From Piper betle (taxonomy: Eukaryota; Streptophyta; Magnoliopsida; Piperales; Piperaceae): 64,000 nt of DNA. The DNA lies in the NCBI GenBank assembly GCA_033002965.1, contig JAURVB010003128.1, positions 62,001-126,000 of the forward strand. The letters are read 5' to 3'. Shown in pieces: positions 24,801 through 36,735 of the stretch; within the stretch, counting starts at the first letter, position 1; each line of letters opens with the position of its first letter. The notes under the pieces were generated by a model. That model worked only from the letters and a program-made list of their open reading frames with translations. It made no database searches and was not told the origin of the DNA. Made by a program: the position numbers and the translations under genes.

Positions 24801-25831
24801 GGCCTATGGGTTTCGTCAGCGACAGTATAAAACAAAGAACAACTGTTTTGAGCCCATGCCAAGCTAACAACTCCTTGCACTTCTCGATTAAGTATATGAC
24901 GCCCATGTCTAAGGTCCTTAACTTGCAGGATGAATGACTCACTTCCGTTTGTGTCAAGTGTATATGCCAAAAAATTATGATCGGGAGAAACACGACATGT
25001 ACCAATATGAACATAACCTACAACAGGAGTAGTTACATGACTACAACAAGTACTCCATGAAGTAAATATAGAGATTTAAAGAAGCAAATGCACATTAAAA
25101 AGAATGAACAAAATCTAGCAAAAATGCACATTAACAAGTGTATATGCCAAAAAATTATGATCGGGAGGAACACGACATGTACCAATATGAGCATAACCTA
25201 CAAAAGGAGTAGTTACATAACTACAAGTACTCCATGAAGAAAACAACAGAGATTGAAAGAAGCAAATGCACATGATCAAGAATGAACAAAATCTAGCAAA
25301 AGTGCACGTTAACAAAAATTTACCGAACAGCTCAGCTATTTCATTCCAATCTAGCAAAATTTCCTCCTCTCTTTCATTGCCTCTGACATAATGAACAACC
25401 TTCTGAAGCCAACCGCAATCCTTCGCAGGTCTCCGATACAAAACTGGATATTCCATCCCTTCTGCAATGCACTGATAGTACAGCCTATCCGAAAAAAAGA
25501 AAATAAAAGCCCCCATTTTTGCAAAATCAATCACACGCTAGAATCGAAAAATGACATTTTTCAAGGAAGATGATTCACAAACTAACCAGGGCCCCCAACG
25601 TTCCGGCGGTGTGGTAATATTCGCCGGAATCCGACTCTTCATCTCCGCCACGAGCTCCCTACGCAAGCCAACCGTGCCCGCCATGAAAGCATCAGCGTAC
25701 GCATTCTCCCGCACCAAATAGTCTGTTAAATCCGGGTCACCGGTGTCCGCCATCCACCGGTAAGGATCCTGCCACTCCACCCCGTGCGCGGAGGAGACGA
25801 AAGGGACTCGCTTGGCCGCCGGCGGTGACAC
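21829..25831 (-). CDS. Prolyl oligopeptidase family serine peptidase (S9A, protease II-like), 11 exons
   Basis: Exons on the minus strand: about 25587-25831, 25324-25484, 24795-25017, about 24530-24678, 24249-24449, 23820-23953, 23461-23589, 22761-23161, 22463-22679, 22130-22323 and 21829-22039. The early exons give HGVEWQDPYRWM, ENAYADAFM and YPVLYRR, the N-terminal beta-propeller part. The C-terminal hydrolase part has VLQGYGAYGE, RGWVIAYADVRGGGG, the nucleophile elbow GYSAGG, the Asp region SFNDSRVGVWEAAKYVA and the His region TGGHFAEGGRY, so all three catalytic residues are present. The order matches plant protease II/oligopeptidase B-like proteins similar to Arabidopsis At1g69020, which cut short peptides. 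Oddities: no GT donor at the end of exon 4 (GAGGAA-GGCTAC), exon 6 is one base short of frame (run of T), and a 180-bp tandem duplication copies the start of exon 3. The true ATG is not certain, because the frame opens at GTG near 25831; an upstream exon or transit peptide is possible. Confidence 0.85.
24955..25314. repeat. Exact-period 180-bp tandem duplication covering the exon 3 start of the peptidase gene
   Basis: Copy 1 (24955-25134) and copy 2 (25135-25314) both begin CAAGTGTATATGCCAAAAAA and stay highly similar. Each carries the intron end, the acceptor (..TTGTAG/GTTATG) and the exon 3 beginning (Y-HIGTCRV-PDHNFLAYTL). Copy 2, lying upstream in the transcript, runs into a stop shortly after LAYTL, so splicing into it would truncate the protein unless a new donor is used. 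Confidence 0.9.
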
Positions 25832-27007
25832 ACTCGGCAGGGGGAGAGGCGGCGCCGGCGATCACAAGAAGAGATGGATGAAGAGAGGGAACAAGCGGAG
25901 AGTTGCAGGCATGGAATCATAGGGCGGCGGAGTTTTAGCATGGCGGCTGCAGCTGGCGGCCGGCGGCGTCGGTGAACTTTGGCGGGAGTGGGGAAGGAGA
26001 AGAAGCGGATCGGGTAAATCGGGCATGGCGGAGTATTAGTTGGATCATAATCGGGCACGGGCAAAAAATGGTAAGCCCGGAATTTTATGACCCATATATA
26101 ATGTGCCTTTTGTTCTTCTTAAGGGGGCGGCTTCCCAAAAATTTTGCTCATTTTTATTACTTTTGATAATGTAACCGGAAGGAATTAAAGCTTTTTCAAT
26201 GTTTAGTATATGATCACTATCAATATGTTTATGTTTGGTTGTCCTAAAATTATGTACAAAATAATTATAAAATTTAAATGTCAAAAATTTCCTCACGCGT
26301 CCTTCGAAAATTTAGTCAAAAGAATTTTTTTTTGGTCAAAATAAATTTATGTAAAAATTTTATAAAATAATATTTTTTATAAAAATAAAAATAATTTAAA
26401 TTTTTTTGACAAACTATGAGAAAAAAATTTTATTTTTATTTTAATTTTACTATTTAAATATATTAAAAAAATCTTTAAAATTTTCTTATCATTTTATTTC
26501 ATTACATTTCTTATAATTTTTTTCGTTTATACTATTTTCATGCGAACCTCAGAAAATAGTTAAATTGAGCTTGAGAACATGATTTCATCCTAAAATTATA
26601 CTGTTCTAACCGAGCCTCTTTTCCAGCCACATTAGTTCTTCAGCAAAGACCCTCTTCAAAATGAGCCTAATTTCTTTTCCATCACTTTTAGTGTGGAATT
26701 ACACACTATAGAAATACCTATATGATCATTTCTCTTACCTTCTCCCTTCATGACTCTTTGCTACATGAATTAAATAGATACCGCCACCAGGAATAGTTTT
26801 TCTAGATCAACCACCTCAAAGTTACACGAATCAACCATTGCAGCTACAGAATTTAAAATCAACTGCCATCCAGTTTTTGTATTACTATGAGCTCTAGCGT
26901 ACACATCAAAACAAGCATAGTCATTCACAACTGCATGAAATGCCAAAGATAACGAAAGGGGATTCCCATTGCAAGATGCCACAGAGCAAAGTGAAGGAAA
27001 ATGCTTC
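25832..27007. other. Spacer: peptidase promoter side, AT-rich block and 3' flank of the next gene
   Basis: 25832-26040 is GC-rich and likely holds the 5' end of the peptidase gene. 26160-26560 is extremely AT-rich and low in complexity. 26600-27007 is probably 3' UTR of the gene ending at 27008. No other gene recognised. Confidence 0.45.
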
Positions 27008-28419
27008 TCACTTGAGCAAATGAGCGAGATCTGGGTCATCCATGTCCAAGTCTAACCAACCCTGCAGGCGCATGTATTCAATATAATGATCAGGTGGCCT
27101 TATAGCACGAGGTTTCCTTGGAACAAAGCCATGTATTCTTTCAAGATCCCGGGCAAGCCATCTTACAAAAACAGGATCAAGTGGAGGGACTTCCCTTACC
27201 ACCACCATATCACCCTCCTCTCGTCTTGCTTCGCAGGTTTGTTTCCCATGGAAGAGCCGTTAGCTTACTTGCAGCAGTATAAAGCCCCTATCTCACAAAA
27301 AATCCTAGTTAACACTTGAAACTTTTCACATTACAGATTTTCGAAGCATAAAAAGAAGGGAGTCCTTAAATTCAATCGAGAAGAATTTATCAACCTAAAT
27401 ACTGATTTGGAATTACTTTTGAACGTAGAAATTGTTTTACATGTAGACTATATAAATAAATAGAGCCATGATTGAACAGAACTCTATCACTCTCTCAGGG
27501 AGTGGTGTGACAGTCACAAACCTGTGAATTCTGAGACTAGAAGCAAAGAAAAACTTTTGCACTAATTCTTCATTGGGCACAAGAGTTTAGCAGATGAAGT
27601 AAAAAATTCTATAAGTTCGATCGTTACACAGGAGTATTACAAATATGAAAATATATTGGCATGGACAAAACAAGAAGAAGTCAAACGATAACAAACAATA
27701 ACAAAAGATTGTCTGCAACCTCTCCATTTAGCTCAAAAATCCCCAAATACCGTTTTAAAAACGAGGTTCCTAGCAGTTCACAAACGGTGAAGATCTCAAA
27801 TTGATTCTGTAAGACATTATAGTTACACATGATCACAGCAACGAACACAGATGATTACCACAAATTCAACGATCACATCCTCTTTTTCTTTTCCTTTGAT
27901 TTCACAACAATAGTAAGACTCAGCACCCATACCCCATACTGAACAAATCCTCAAATATCATCCCTCACTAAAATTACCCCAATTTGCAGAAGTTTCAACA
28001 TTTACAAACCAATCAGCCTTCTAACACCTGCGCCCAAATTATGGATGAGAAGTTGTAAACAGAAATCTAACAACAAGACAACATCCTAATTCCTACTTAA
28101 ATACAGCGCTACCGACTTCCAGAATCTTCCATGGAATAGGCTCCTTAAATAAGCTTCGCTACTACCAATCACACAGCCAATTATAAACAGGAAACAAACA
28201 AAAAAAAGTTTCTCTCAAGCTAATTATAATCTTAAAAGGTGCCAAATAAAATCTCAGGTGATGATGGGTTACCATATGATATACGAGATTGAGGGCAGCA
28301 AAGAAGAAGGTGAAAGAGGAGGAGAATACCTTCGGCAGCCAATTAGCCAGCGAGGTTGGAAGCTCCGGCCACAGCTCGTTGGCTTGGATTGAATCAAAGA
28401 AGGGAACGTCGTCTGGCAC
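27008..28419 (-). CDS. Conserved plant protein of unknown function, two visible exons
   Basis: Exon 1 (about 28330-28419) encodes PDDVPFFDSIQANELWPEL..LANWLPK and ends at a GT donor. Exon 2 (27008 to about 27275) begins after an AG acceptor with GLYTAASKLTALPWETN and joins in phase. A frame change near 27230 (ACCTGCGAAGCAAG) then switches to EARREEGDMVVVREVPP, VRWLARDLERIHGFVPRKP, HYIEYMRLQGWLDLDMDDPDLAHLLK and the stop. The acidic, Trp/Leu-rich C-terminus looks like a real, conserved protein end, but I do not recognise the family. The frame change could be loss of one copy of a CGAAG repeat (5 bp) or a sequence error. The 5' end is uncertain: the frame opens with GTG, and an upstream exon supplying the ATG is likely. 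The intron is about 1.05 kb. Confidence 0.55.
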
Positions 28420-28785
28420 TAATGGACAAATGCAATATATCTATCTTCTAATATGTATATAAGAAGAAATTAATTTTTTTTTTTTTTGTAGGAGACCTGA
28501 ACTCTAAATTAAAAATTCATATGATTATAAATGACATAATTTTTATGATAAAATACCTTCTTTGACTCCCATCATTTTCTTTTATTTGGGGAGTTCTAAT
28601 AACAGCATAAGTAAATAACAATATAGGCAAATAATGCCTTGGGAAAAAATTAATTGATATTTTAAGTAATTTTATATTGAATAACGGCATAGGTAAAATA
28701 AGTTTTAATCATTCACCTCAAATCTGTTAGAAGACTAATTAATCTCAACCAAATTCCTCCCTTATAAATATGTCCCTGTCATGGT

Positions 28786-29630
28786 TACATGAATCGGAAT
28801 CGGAATCGAATCGGTTTTCCATGGAGTCGGAATCGAGACCGGAATCGGTCTGAATCGGCTCAAGCAATCGATTCAGTTGAATCGGTCCAAATTAATTTAA
28901 TCGGTCATATATAATAATTTGACAATTTATAATATAAATATATTAAAATTGGGTATTGATGTTATTTTAATATTATTCTCGTGTATTATAGTTTATGATA
29001 TTTTTAAATATTTTTAAAGATTTTTTAAAAATTATTTAGAATTAATTATTATTTTTTACTCAAGTTAGGCTCGAGTCAACTTTTAATTACGAGAATGCCA
29101 CTTTACCCCGCCTGCCGCCGCCGGCCCGGTCGGGCGGCGAGTCTCACAGCGGCGATGTCGGAGGATGCTCGGCAGCCCGATTAGACGAACAGTCGGCGGC
29201 GACTCCGTGCGTCATAGCCTCGACTCGGGCCTGACCACACGTCGGTGGCGACGTTGCAAGGTCGGCGGCGAGCCCAGAGTCGGGGACGCACGGCGGAGGG
29301 CGGAAATAGGGCGGCGGCGGGCAGACGAGCGGCGGCGGCGTGGGGGTCGGGTTTGATTTTAGGGTTTTTAAAATCCAAATTACCATTTTACCCATACTTA
29401 AATAATTTAATAAAAATCATACCTAAGGTATTTTGGTAGTTTCATAAAAAATGATTCGATTTAAATCGGCCGATTCCGATTCCGAATTAAATCGATCGGA
29501 ATAGGCCAAAATTGCCGATTCACGGCCCGATTAGGGGCCGACCGAGTCGGCCCGAAATTGGATCGGCGCGATGCCGATCCGATTAAATCGGCCGATTCCG
29601 CATGGAATCGGCGGATTGGTGCATCCCAGG
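28786..29630 (+). repeat. Dispersed GATTCC-subterminal repeat, copy B
   Basis: Begins GGTTACATGAATCGGAATCGG, continues with AATCGG iterations, an AT-rich block and a GC-rich block (29100-29350), and ends with CGGCCGATT iterations and GGATTGGTGCATCCC at about 29630. It is the reverse complement of copy A in order. It also holds the AT-to-GC boundary module at 29055-29105. No coding domain was found; the GC-rich part produces spurious short frames. Confidence 0.65.
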
Positions 29631-30261
29631 TCCATGTAGCCTTGCGGGTAGGTGCTATTGGATAAAATTAATATTATTTTATTTTGTGGTTTCTAGCAAC
29701 ATAGATAAGATTCTTTTGTATAAAATTTTGCTGCTTTGCAGTTAAAGAAATGTTAAATATAGACAAGTATAATCATACGCCCTTCCAATTGTTTTCTTTG
29801 TTTTACAAATTCACAGTCCATGAGACATGCGAATTAAAACAATTAAATAAAAAACTATGCAAATTATAGTCGTCGACCAGTTTAAAATTCTGTTCAAAAC
29901 AGAATAAAGGATTATTAAAATAATAATAATAACAATAATAATAATAAATATTATTATTATAGGGCTAAATGGTTATATTGATAATGGCAGATATGAATGA
30001 ACAGAGTAAGACTTTACGCCAGCAAGAGTAATTAATCATTTAACACAAAAAATTTATATTATGAACAACGACTTCTTGGAACAAATTGTTCGATGTCGGA
30101 TAAGCAGAAATATTATTTTCAAATGAACAACTTTAAAAATCCAAGTCCTAAAATTTGTGAGCTGAGCAGCACTAGCTTTATACAGACACAAACATTTCTA
30201 AAATTTGATGACATCCATGGGTTATGAGACAAGACAATACACTTTCCATAGAACTAAGAAA
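29631..30261. other. Spacer with (AAT)n microsatellite
   Basis: A TAA/AAT-type trinucleotide repeat runs at about 29918-29960. The remainder is AT-rich and includes the probable 3' UTR of the kinase gene. Confidence 0.6.
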
Positions 30262-32083
30262 CTAGCTAGCTGCTCCTTCTAACAGCACTAGAATGGGATT
30301 TTGATCTGTACTTGTTCTTCGTGTCATTCCAGCCTTCCCCTCATCATTTGTATGTGGCAATTTACTAACAGGATTTGGTTCTCTAGGAAGTGCATCTGGT
30401 TCATCTTTAACTGCCAAAAACTCTAAAGCTGTTACAACATCACTTATCAGAGGTCAGAGTGCTCGCTTGCTCTTGCAGACACATAGCTGCAACAGCCAGA
30501 GCTTTGTACAGACCCTTCACAGGATATTTCCCTTGGAGCAGTGGATCGGCCATTAAAGTGAACTTCTTCCTATCTTTAAACAGAGGCTGAGCCTACAACG
30601 AATGACCCAAGGAAATAGCTTCGTTTTGATGATATCTCAATAAGATAAATTATAGTAAGACATTTTAGATTGTATCTTTAGATAAACTTACCCAATCGAC
30701 TAGATTCTGCTCACATGATGGTTTGGAGGTGTCAATGGCTCTCCTTCCCGTGATGATCTCAAGAAACACCACCCCAAAGCTATACACATCTGACATTGTT
30801 GTTAATTGGCCCGTCATGGCATACTCTGGTGCACAGTAGCCATAGGTTCCCATCACCCGAGTGGATACATGAGTCTTGTCTCCGGTTGGACCATGCTTGG
30901 CAAGCCCAAAATCGGAAAGCTTGGGATGGTAATTTTGACCCAACAAAATGTTTGATGCTTTGAAATCTCTGTATATTACTGGTGGGTTGGCTTTGTCATG
31001 CAAGTATTCTAGGCCCTTGGCTGCACCTTCGGCTATTTTCATTCTGGTAATCCAATCAAGTGGCTTCTTATTTGGCGGGAGATCTGCAAAATCAGAAGAG
31101 GATTGTAGCATTCTATTGTTAGTTGGGATTGGTTTAAGAAACAAATGTCAGTTCAAAGTTGGATGGCCGTAAGATTAAAGACAGAGTTGTGTTATAACTC
31201 ACCAAGAAGATGATCCTCTAAGGATCCTAATGGCATGAACTCGTATACTAGAATCCTTTGATCACCATCCGCGCAGTACCCAATTAGATTAACAAGATTG
31301 GGATGATGAAGAAGGCTTAACATCATGACTTCAACAAGAAACTCTCTGTTGCCTTGGAATCCATTCCTGTCAAGCTGCTTCACAGCCACTACCTAGAAAA
31401 CATGAAGCACCATGAAGCTGCTTCAAGGCCATACAAAATCATAAAAACACAAAGAAAAGCCTACTTAATAATTTTGCAGAGTAAGAAACCTGATTTGATT
31501 TCTCCAATCGGCCTTTGTATACTCGTCCGAAGCCGCCTTCGCCTAGTAAATTCTCTGCTCTAAAATTCTTGGTTGCTGCTAATAATTGTGTGAATTTGAA
31601 TGTCCGAGTAGTAGCAGTCCCGTTGCCAAGGCGAAGTAGCTCATCAGCTATGGCTCTTTCCCTGTAGCTATCTGCACGTTTGTCTCTCACTCATTAAGGA
31701 TTTCAATTAAACAAATAGATAGCAGGCATTCAATTACATACAAAACTGATTATTTACTCATAATGTTTCTAAATTAGAATTGCATCACTAATAGTTCTAC
31801 CCTTGCTTCATATTATTTCTAAATATTTGAACCATTTAGAATTTAAACTAGGATTCATTAAACGAATACATCACTAGTTCAGGCAGCGCGTGAGGAATCA
31901 CAGGAAACAGCGCAATTCAAATGTTGTAATAATAACACAAGTTGAATGCATATTACCAGATTTAAGAGAGAGATGTTCGACAAAGTAAGCAAGATTAGTC
32001 CCTGGTTTTATCCTTTCTTGATCGCTCATTGTTCGCCTTGCTCTCCCATTGTCTCCCCTACAACATGACCAAAAGAAGCTCAT
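30262..32083 (-). CDS. Receptor-like cytoplasmic kinase, subfamily VII (PBS1-like), five exons, frameshift in last exon
   Basis: Minus-strand exons: 31957-32083, 31490-31671, 31203-31392, 30692-31083 and about 30262-30592; the first four join in phase. The start is ATG at 32083 ([10 protein letters not shown]). Kinase motifs in order: FTFxxL-like [24 protein letters not shown] (Gly loop), [10 protein letters not shown] (Lys), [11 protein letters not shown] (catalytic loop), [26 protein letters not shown] (DFG to activation loop), [31 protein letters not shown] and LVDW. The YRDFKAS and [10 protein letters not shown] forms are typical of RLCK-VII/PBL kinases, which relay signals from immune and growth receptors at the plasma membrane. 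The N-terminus lacks Gly at position 2, so no myristoylation site. In exon 5 the frame meets TGA at 30440-30442; an apparent extra T in GCACTCTGACC would account for it, and the other frame then runs open to TAG at 30262. This is either a truncated allele or a sequence error. Confidence 0.85.
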
Positions 32084-34327
32084 GGTTTCCCCCTTCCTCT
32101 TAATTCGTCTTCAAGCAATGGCTCAAACTTGATGCGGCTGCATATGACAAGAAGAACCCTGTTAGCCTCCATAGACTTATAATAATATTGAAAAAATTTT
32201 GATAAACCATTCCATGGATGTCTTGTAAAGTTAAGCACCCATCAATCAGTCACAGTTATTCGCGCGAGACATTTATAATTCGAGTAACTATGCCACATTT
32301 CGATAAATTCCAGTTTTCTTCTATACCTCTCCGATCTATTATACATCTATAATAATGCAAAAATATTAGCAGACATTGATATGTACAACATTTCATAGAA
32401 CAAATTAATCGAAAATACATTGGTGAAGAAGCAGAGCAATATCACCAGCACAGGACCGAGATCAAATCCAAGCGCTACTAGCAAGGCGACCCCTCTTTTG
32501 ACATAGAAATCAGCGAAAACTTCAATTGGATCGCAACGTTAATTAATGGCAACCCCCCAAGTCTCTCACAAATGAATGATATACAGACAACAAAGTCAAT
32601 ATTATTGTGTATTGCCAAATAGAAACCTGACTACCTTCTTCTCCCAACAACCATATACAGATCATCTACCTAGATATAACTGCATGCATGATCCAATTAA
32701 ATTGCAACAAGGTTTATAAATGGAGACGTAGGGGGAGCTGGGGAGAGGAAGAGAAGGAAACTAAATTAACGTTCTGGGCAAAGAGAGGAATTACTATACG
32801 TAAAGTCCTGGTTAAAAGGAGACGGAGAGGGAAGAAGAGGAAGATTTATTGGTGGCACAGAATGAATTGCGGGTTGATCTTTTAACACACGCTCTTTTGT
32901 TCTTAAGTCCATAATTTGCCTTCATCTTTGTCGATCCTCCAATATTGTCCATGACTCTTTATATGCATGCAATTGTCCGTTCAATAACATTTGAACGCGA
33001 CCTGATTTATTTAGAAACAGGGGTGAGTGGTACGTAATATGCTTTTATGAAATATTAATCATTTATTGTCATTGATCATGCGATCATCTTATAACAAATA
33101 TTATACAAACATCCTAGCTAGGCATTTTATAAAGTTTTATACATATTTTCAGGGGGATTAATTTTTTGCAGATTCATGTTTTTGAGGGGGATTTTACAGA
33201 TTTTTACTATCATTTTTCAATGGAGTGATATTTTCATTATTTGTTTTAGTGGGTTATGGACCATGTAAGAATATAATTTAATTGGTTTAAAGAGAATATG
33301 TCTTGCTTCCCATCCAATTACGCTGCCCATAAACAATTTTTAAGAAGGGATTGTTGTAAATCATGATACAGCAGCCTTCTGTCATTTCTCATCTCCCACC
33401 CAGCTGGATGGAGCTGCGATTATCCGGGTTCCCCAAGGCCCAAGGGCCCAAATCTTTATAAAAGCAACCCACATTATCCTAAATTTGGTTGTCTTGTATT
33501 AATGCATACATTTATATATTGAATGCACCGCATATATTAAATCAAACTGACCAACAAAATACTTAACACATAAAAAAACCTTGGTTACAATATATCCTAA
33601 TATTCCTACTTAATTTACTTCTAGTATTCCTTCTTTTGTACTCTTATTAAGCAAGAATCAAACCAGGCACATATACGAAGTTGAAATTGGCAAGCATAGG
33701 AGGCCATCATGGGCCACAAGATGAGCAGCTAGCACTACTAAAGCTGATCTGCCGGTAAAAAATCAAGAGAAGTCGGAAACGAATTAAGATCATCAATTGC
33801 TCGAAAAATCATAGGAAAGAAATCCACTTCATTCAATTTTGCAATCTGTTTTCTCTGAACAAGGCAGGTATATGCTACAGTTCACCATAAATCTAGGGAC
33901 CCATCTGAACTCCCAGGCTTGCTTCTGCTCCATGAGATCAAACCATGGATTGGTCTCTGAGATATGCCTGAAAATCCAACTATTTAAACAGTTATCGATA
34001 TGTATATCGTAGAAGTCAGAAGGGGAGGAGCCAACCAGACCTCCAGTACTGTTGCAGCAAGTGGCATTCACCACTGGCCAACACAACCCCAATCCAAACA
34101 TCTTTTCACACATGATAGGCTACAGTGTATTTATACAGGAGAGAAGAGAGTGATGGCGAGGAGGAAAAGGGGAATGAAAGGAACACAACACATACAATAC
34201 CATAAAAGATGAGGAAAACCAAAGCCTGCAGTCTTGATCTCTTGCTACTTTTTCTCACTCTTGGGGTGTTTCAAAAGCTAGCTAGATGCTAAGTCAACTT
34301 TCACACTGCACACCCTTCAACTTCTAT
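32084..34327. other. Intergenic region between kinase and EPFL-like genes
   Basis: Holds the kinase 5' UTR/promoter (32084 to about 32900, plus-strand purine-rich 32720-32860). A CTTTATAAAAG TATA-like string sits near 33456 after GGCCCAAGGGCCCAAAT, with no following gene. A minus-strand frame at 33829-34113 has no recognisable domain. Confidence 0.4.
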
Positions 34328-34823
34328 CTAGCTATGTTTATTACTAACTACAAGATGATTAGCAACATGTAGACACCAATTACAGGGATGGTTAAGGATT
34401 AAAGAGCTTGCTTCCGCATCTACATCGCCATGAGAGAAGGTAATAACCTTCGTCTTCCTCTCTTGCTGTTGTTGCCGTGAAGCTCTTCCTCCTGTGTGGG
34501 GGATCACAAGAGTGACTGCGCATGGCCTGCAGTTGAAGCACTTGTTTGCGCAAGAAGGTGGTCTTGATCCTATTAGAATCCTTCCCTGCTTGAAGAAGTT
34601 AGTACTGGAGCCGGACAATCCATCAACAACTGCCATATTAATGATGCAATGAAGTTAAGCGTAAGTCTGAAATATAGGAGAAAGCTTATGAGATTCATGC
34701 ATGATCAGAAAGCTTATAAACTATGGTATATTTTCTCACCTGGGATGGATGCTAAATTAGAAAAAGTAAAAAAAGAACAACTGCAGCTACGAATCCTGAT
34801 GGAACAATTGGATGTATCCTCAT
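34328..34823 (-). pseudogene. EPFL (epidermal patterning factor-like) secreted peptide gene, atypical or broken
   Basis: Exon 1 (34740-34823) starts ATG with MRIHPIVPSGFVAAVVLFLLF, a classic signal-peptide core. Exon 2 (34328-34629) encodes VVDGLSGSS, RILIGSRPPSCANKCFNCRPC and the spacer up to FSHGDVDAEASS. The Cys spacing C-x3-C-x2-C-x2-C preceded by GSxPPxC is the EPFL signature; these cysteine-rich peptides bind ERECTA-family receptors in stomatal and organ patterning. Two faults are seen. Exon 1 reaches TAG after the T runs and is one base out of phase with exon 2. The C-terminus, which should end in W-x-C-x-C-G, reads NWCLHVANHLVV and so lacks the last Cys pair. It may be a pseudogene, a divergent paralog or a mis-sequenced gene. 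The splice sites (CCCAG/gtgag and ggcag/TTGTT) look normal. Confidence 0.6.
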
Positions 34824-36735
34824 TGCAGGATTGACAGTGGTCTTAACTTGAACGAAAAGGAAGAAGAGGGTGGAAGACAAGCTTTGAGAGGATGGAAAGT
34901 ACTTGTAATACTGGAAGAGATTGAAATGGTTTGTGGGGTTGGGTGTTAAGAGCTGGGTATGGAAAGAAATGAAACGGTGGCTTTGACTGTTGAGACTTGG
35001 AAACACGGAGTGGTTTGTTGTCTGACGAAGGGACATACTCTGGTAATGAAAGACAAAATTTTCAGCTCAATTGAGGACTAACATGGGGATAAACAATCCA
35101 TCTTTATTGAACATTGTCTCTCTCACTTGTGTTGTGATTGACTGAAGTGACCAAAGGCTGTGCCTTTCTTGCTGTATTACTGCCCTTCAAATCACAAGTG
35201 AATCACCAACTTGCCCTTTGAAGATAAAAATCTGAAACAGTGCTATATCATAGTTGAGGAACGTTTCCATTGTGCAGGGGTGGAACATGATGTTTAATCC
35301 AGCTGTATCCAAATCAAAGCAAGAATAAGGATGGTACTTGCTTCGTAAGGCAGCAGAAAACTAAGAAACATTCAATCTAACTCTTGTATCTATAGCATGT
35401 TATTCCCCATCCACAGCTTTAAATGAGAGTAGACCCATCAACTACCCAGCATGGGAAACATAGCAGTAAATCGTCGATCGGTGTGGTAAAAGAAAGAAAC
35501 CATTTGGCCGGTTATTACGGCCTTGCTGTACTATATTGTTGATAAACATATCTTGGAAACGGTAGTTACTTCCATTTTTAACGGAAGCAGGTTGCAACTC
35601 CCCGGACAAGCCCATGCAATTTATCTGAGATAGTTCTCCCAGTACAGTTAAACATCACACAATCAATCCCTCACTACCACTATCCCAGTCATAACATGCA
35701 TGTAATTAACAGCAGAAGGTGTTTGAGTAATTAGATGGCTTGCATAATGCTATAGCTATAAGGTCATGGCATTAATTTGATGGGTTGATATTGGAATTTA
35801 CTTTCCATGGTGGGTCAATCCAAAAGAGGGCAGAGGCGATAGAGGAAGATGATGAAATAATTGTTCTTAAACAGTGTGCACGTACGTGGGGATGGTACGC
35901 TCTGGGCCTGCTTTTATCTCAGATTTTGGAGTTACATGTGAACAAACAGGGTAAGACTGCTTTGTGGTGTATTAGTAAACGAAAAACATATACGAAATGG
36001 TACGAAGGACATCAAGGAAAGCAAATGCAGATACGTTTCATGCAGTTGTCTGCATCCCAGTACAATAATGTTGCCATAGGTTATGGCTTTTTCGCATTCC
36101 ATTCCATGTAGGTACGTGCCAATGGCTGATATTTGGAAGTCATAGCCCCATACCCCTTTTATCTCTACTACATGGATTGAAAGAGGTGCTAATTCTCTCT
36201 CGTAGGTTTTTGGTTAAGAACACCTTCCCCCTTGTAAGATCAGGGGGTCATAGAACCTTTGGCTTTTCATATATAATTATTTATAATTTTATTTTACTCT
36301 ATTATTTTATTTTTGAAAATTAACTACATCTCCAGCATGGTATCACACCTTGCATCCCATGACAGCCAAAAGGGTTTCAACCGAGGTTGTGGCCAGGTCC
36401 GGTAGACAAATTTGGTATAAAATGTATTGAAGAGTTGGTTTGTGTTTGGACAGCCATGAGATCTGATTAAAATTTTTTAAAGAAACCACAAAAAAAGAAG
36501 CCCCTTACCAGCCCACCAATTAAAAAATCTCATATATGTATAAATAGAGTTAATAAATAATTATTACCTAATTTAATAAATAGTTATTTCCTCCATAATC
36601 ATCAATGAGTTTTTTCTCTTAAAAGGGTTTCGTTTTTACGTGGCTTCTTAAAATTTTTCTCCTAAATGATTGTTTAGTTGTCATTTATAAGGTGAAGCTT
36701 TGGTCCTTGGTTAGCTATATATATATAGGAAGTTT
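34824..36735. other. Intergenic region, promoter side of the EPFL-like gene
   Basis: No recognised gene. A plus-strand open frame at 35785-36111 starts with TTG and has no known domain. The 5' UTR of the EPFL-like gene probably occupies about 34824-35040. Confidence 0.4.

Noticed and set aside
33829..34113. 94-residue minus-strand frame downstream of the EPFL-like gene, considered as its missing C-terminal exon
   Set aside because: Does not supply the expected W-x-C-x-C tail in any frame.
35785..36111. 108-residue plus-strand open frame
   Set aside because: Begins at TTG, has no recognisable motif or splice context and sits in spacer DNA.
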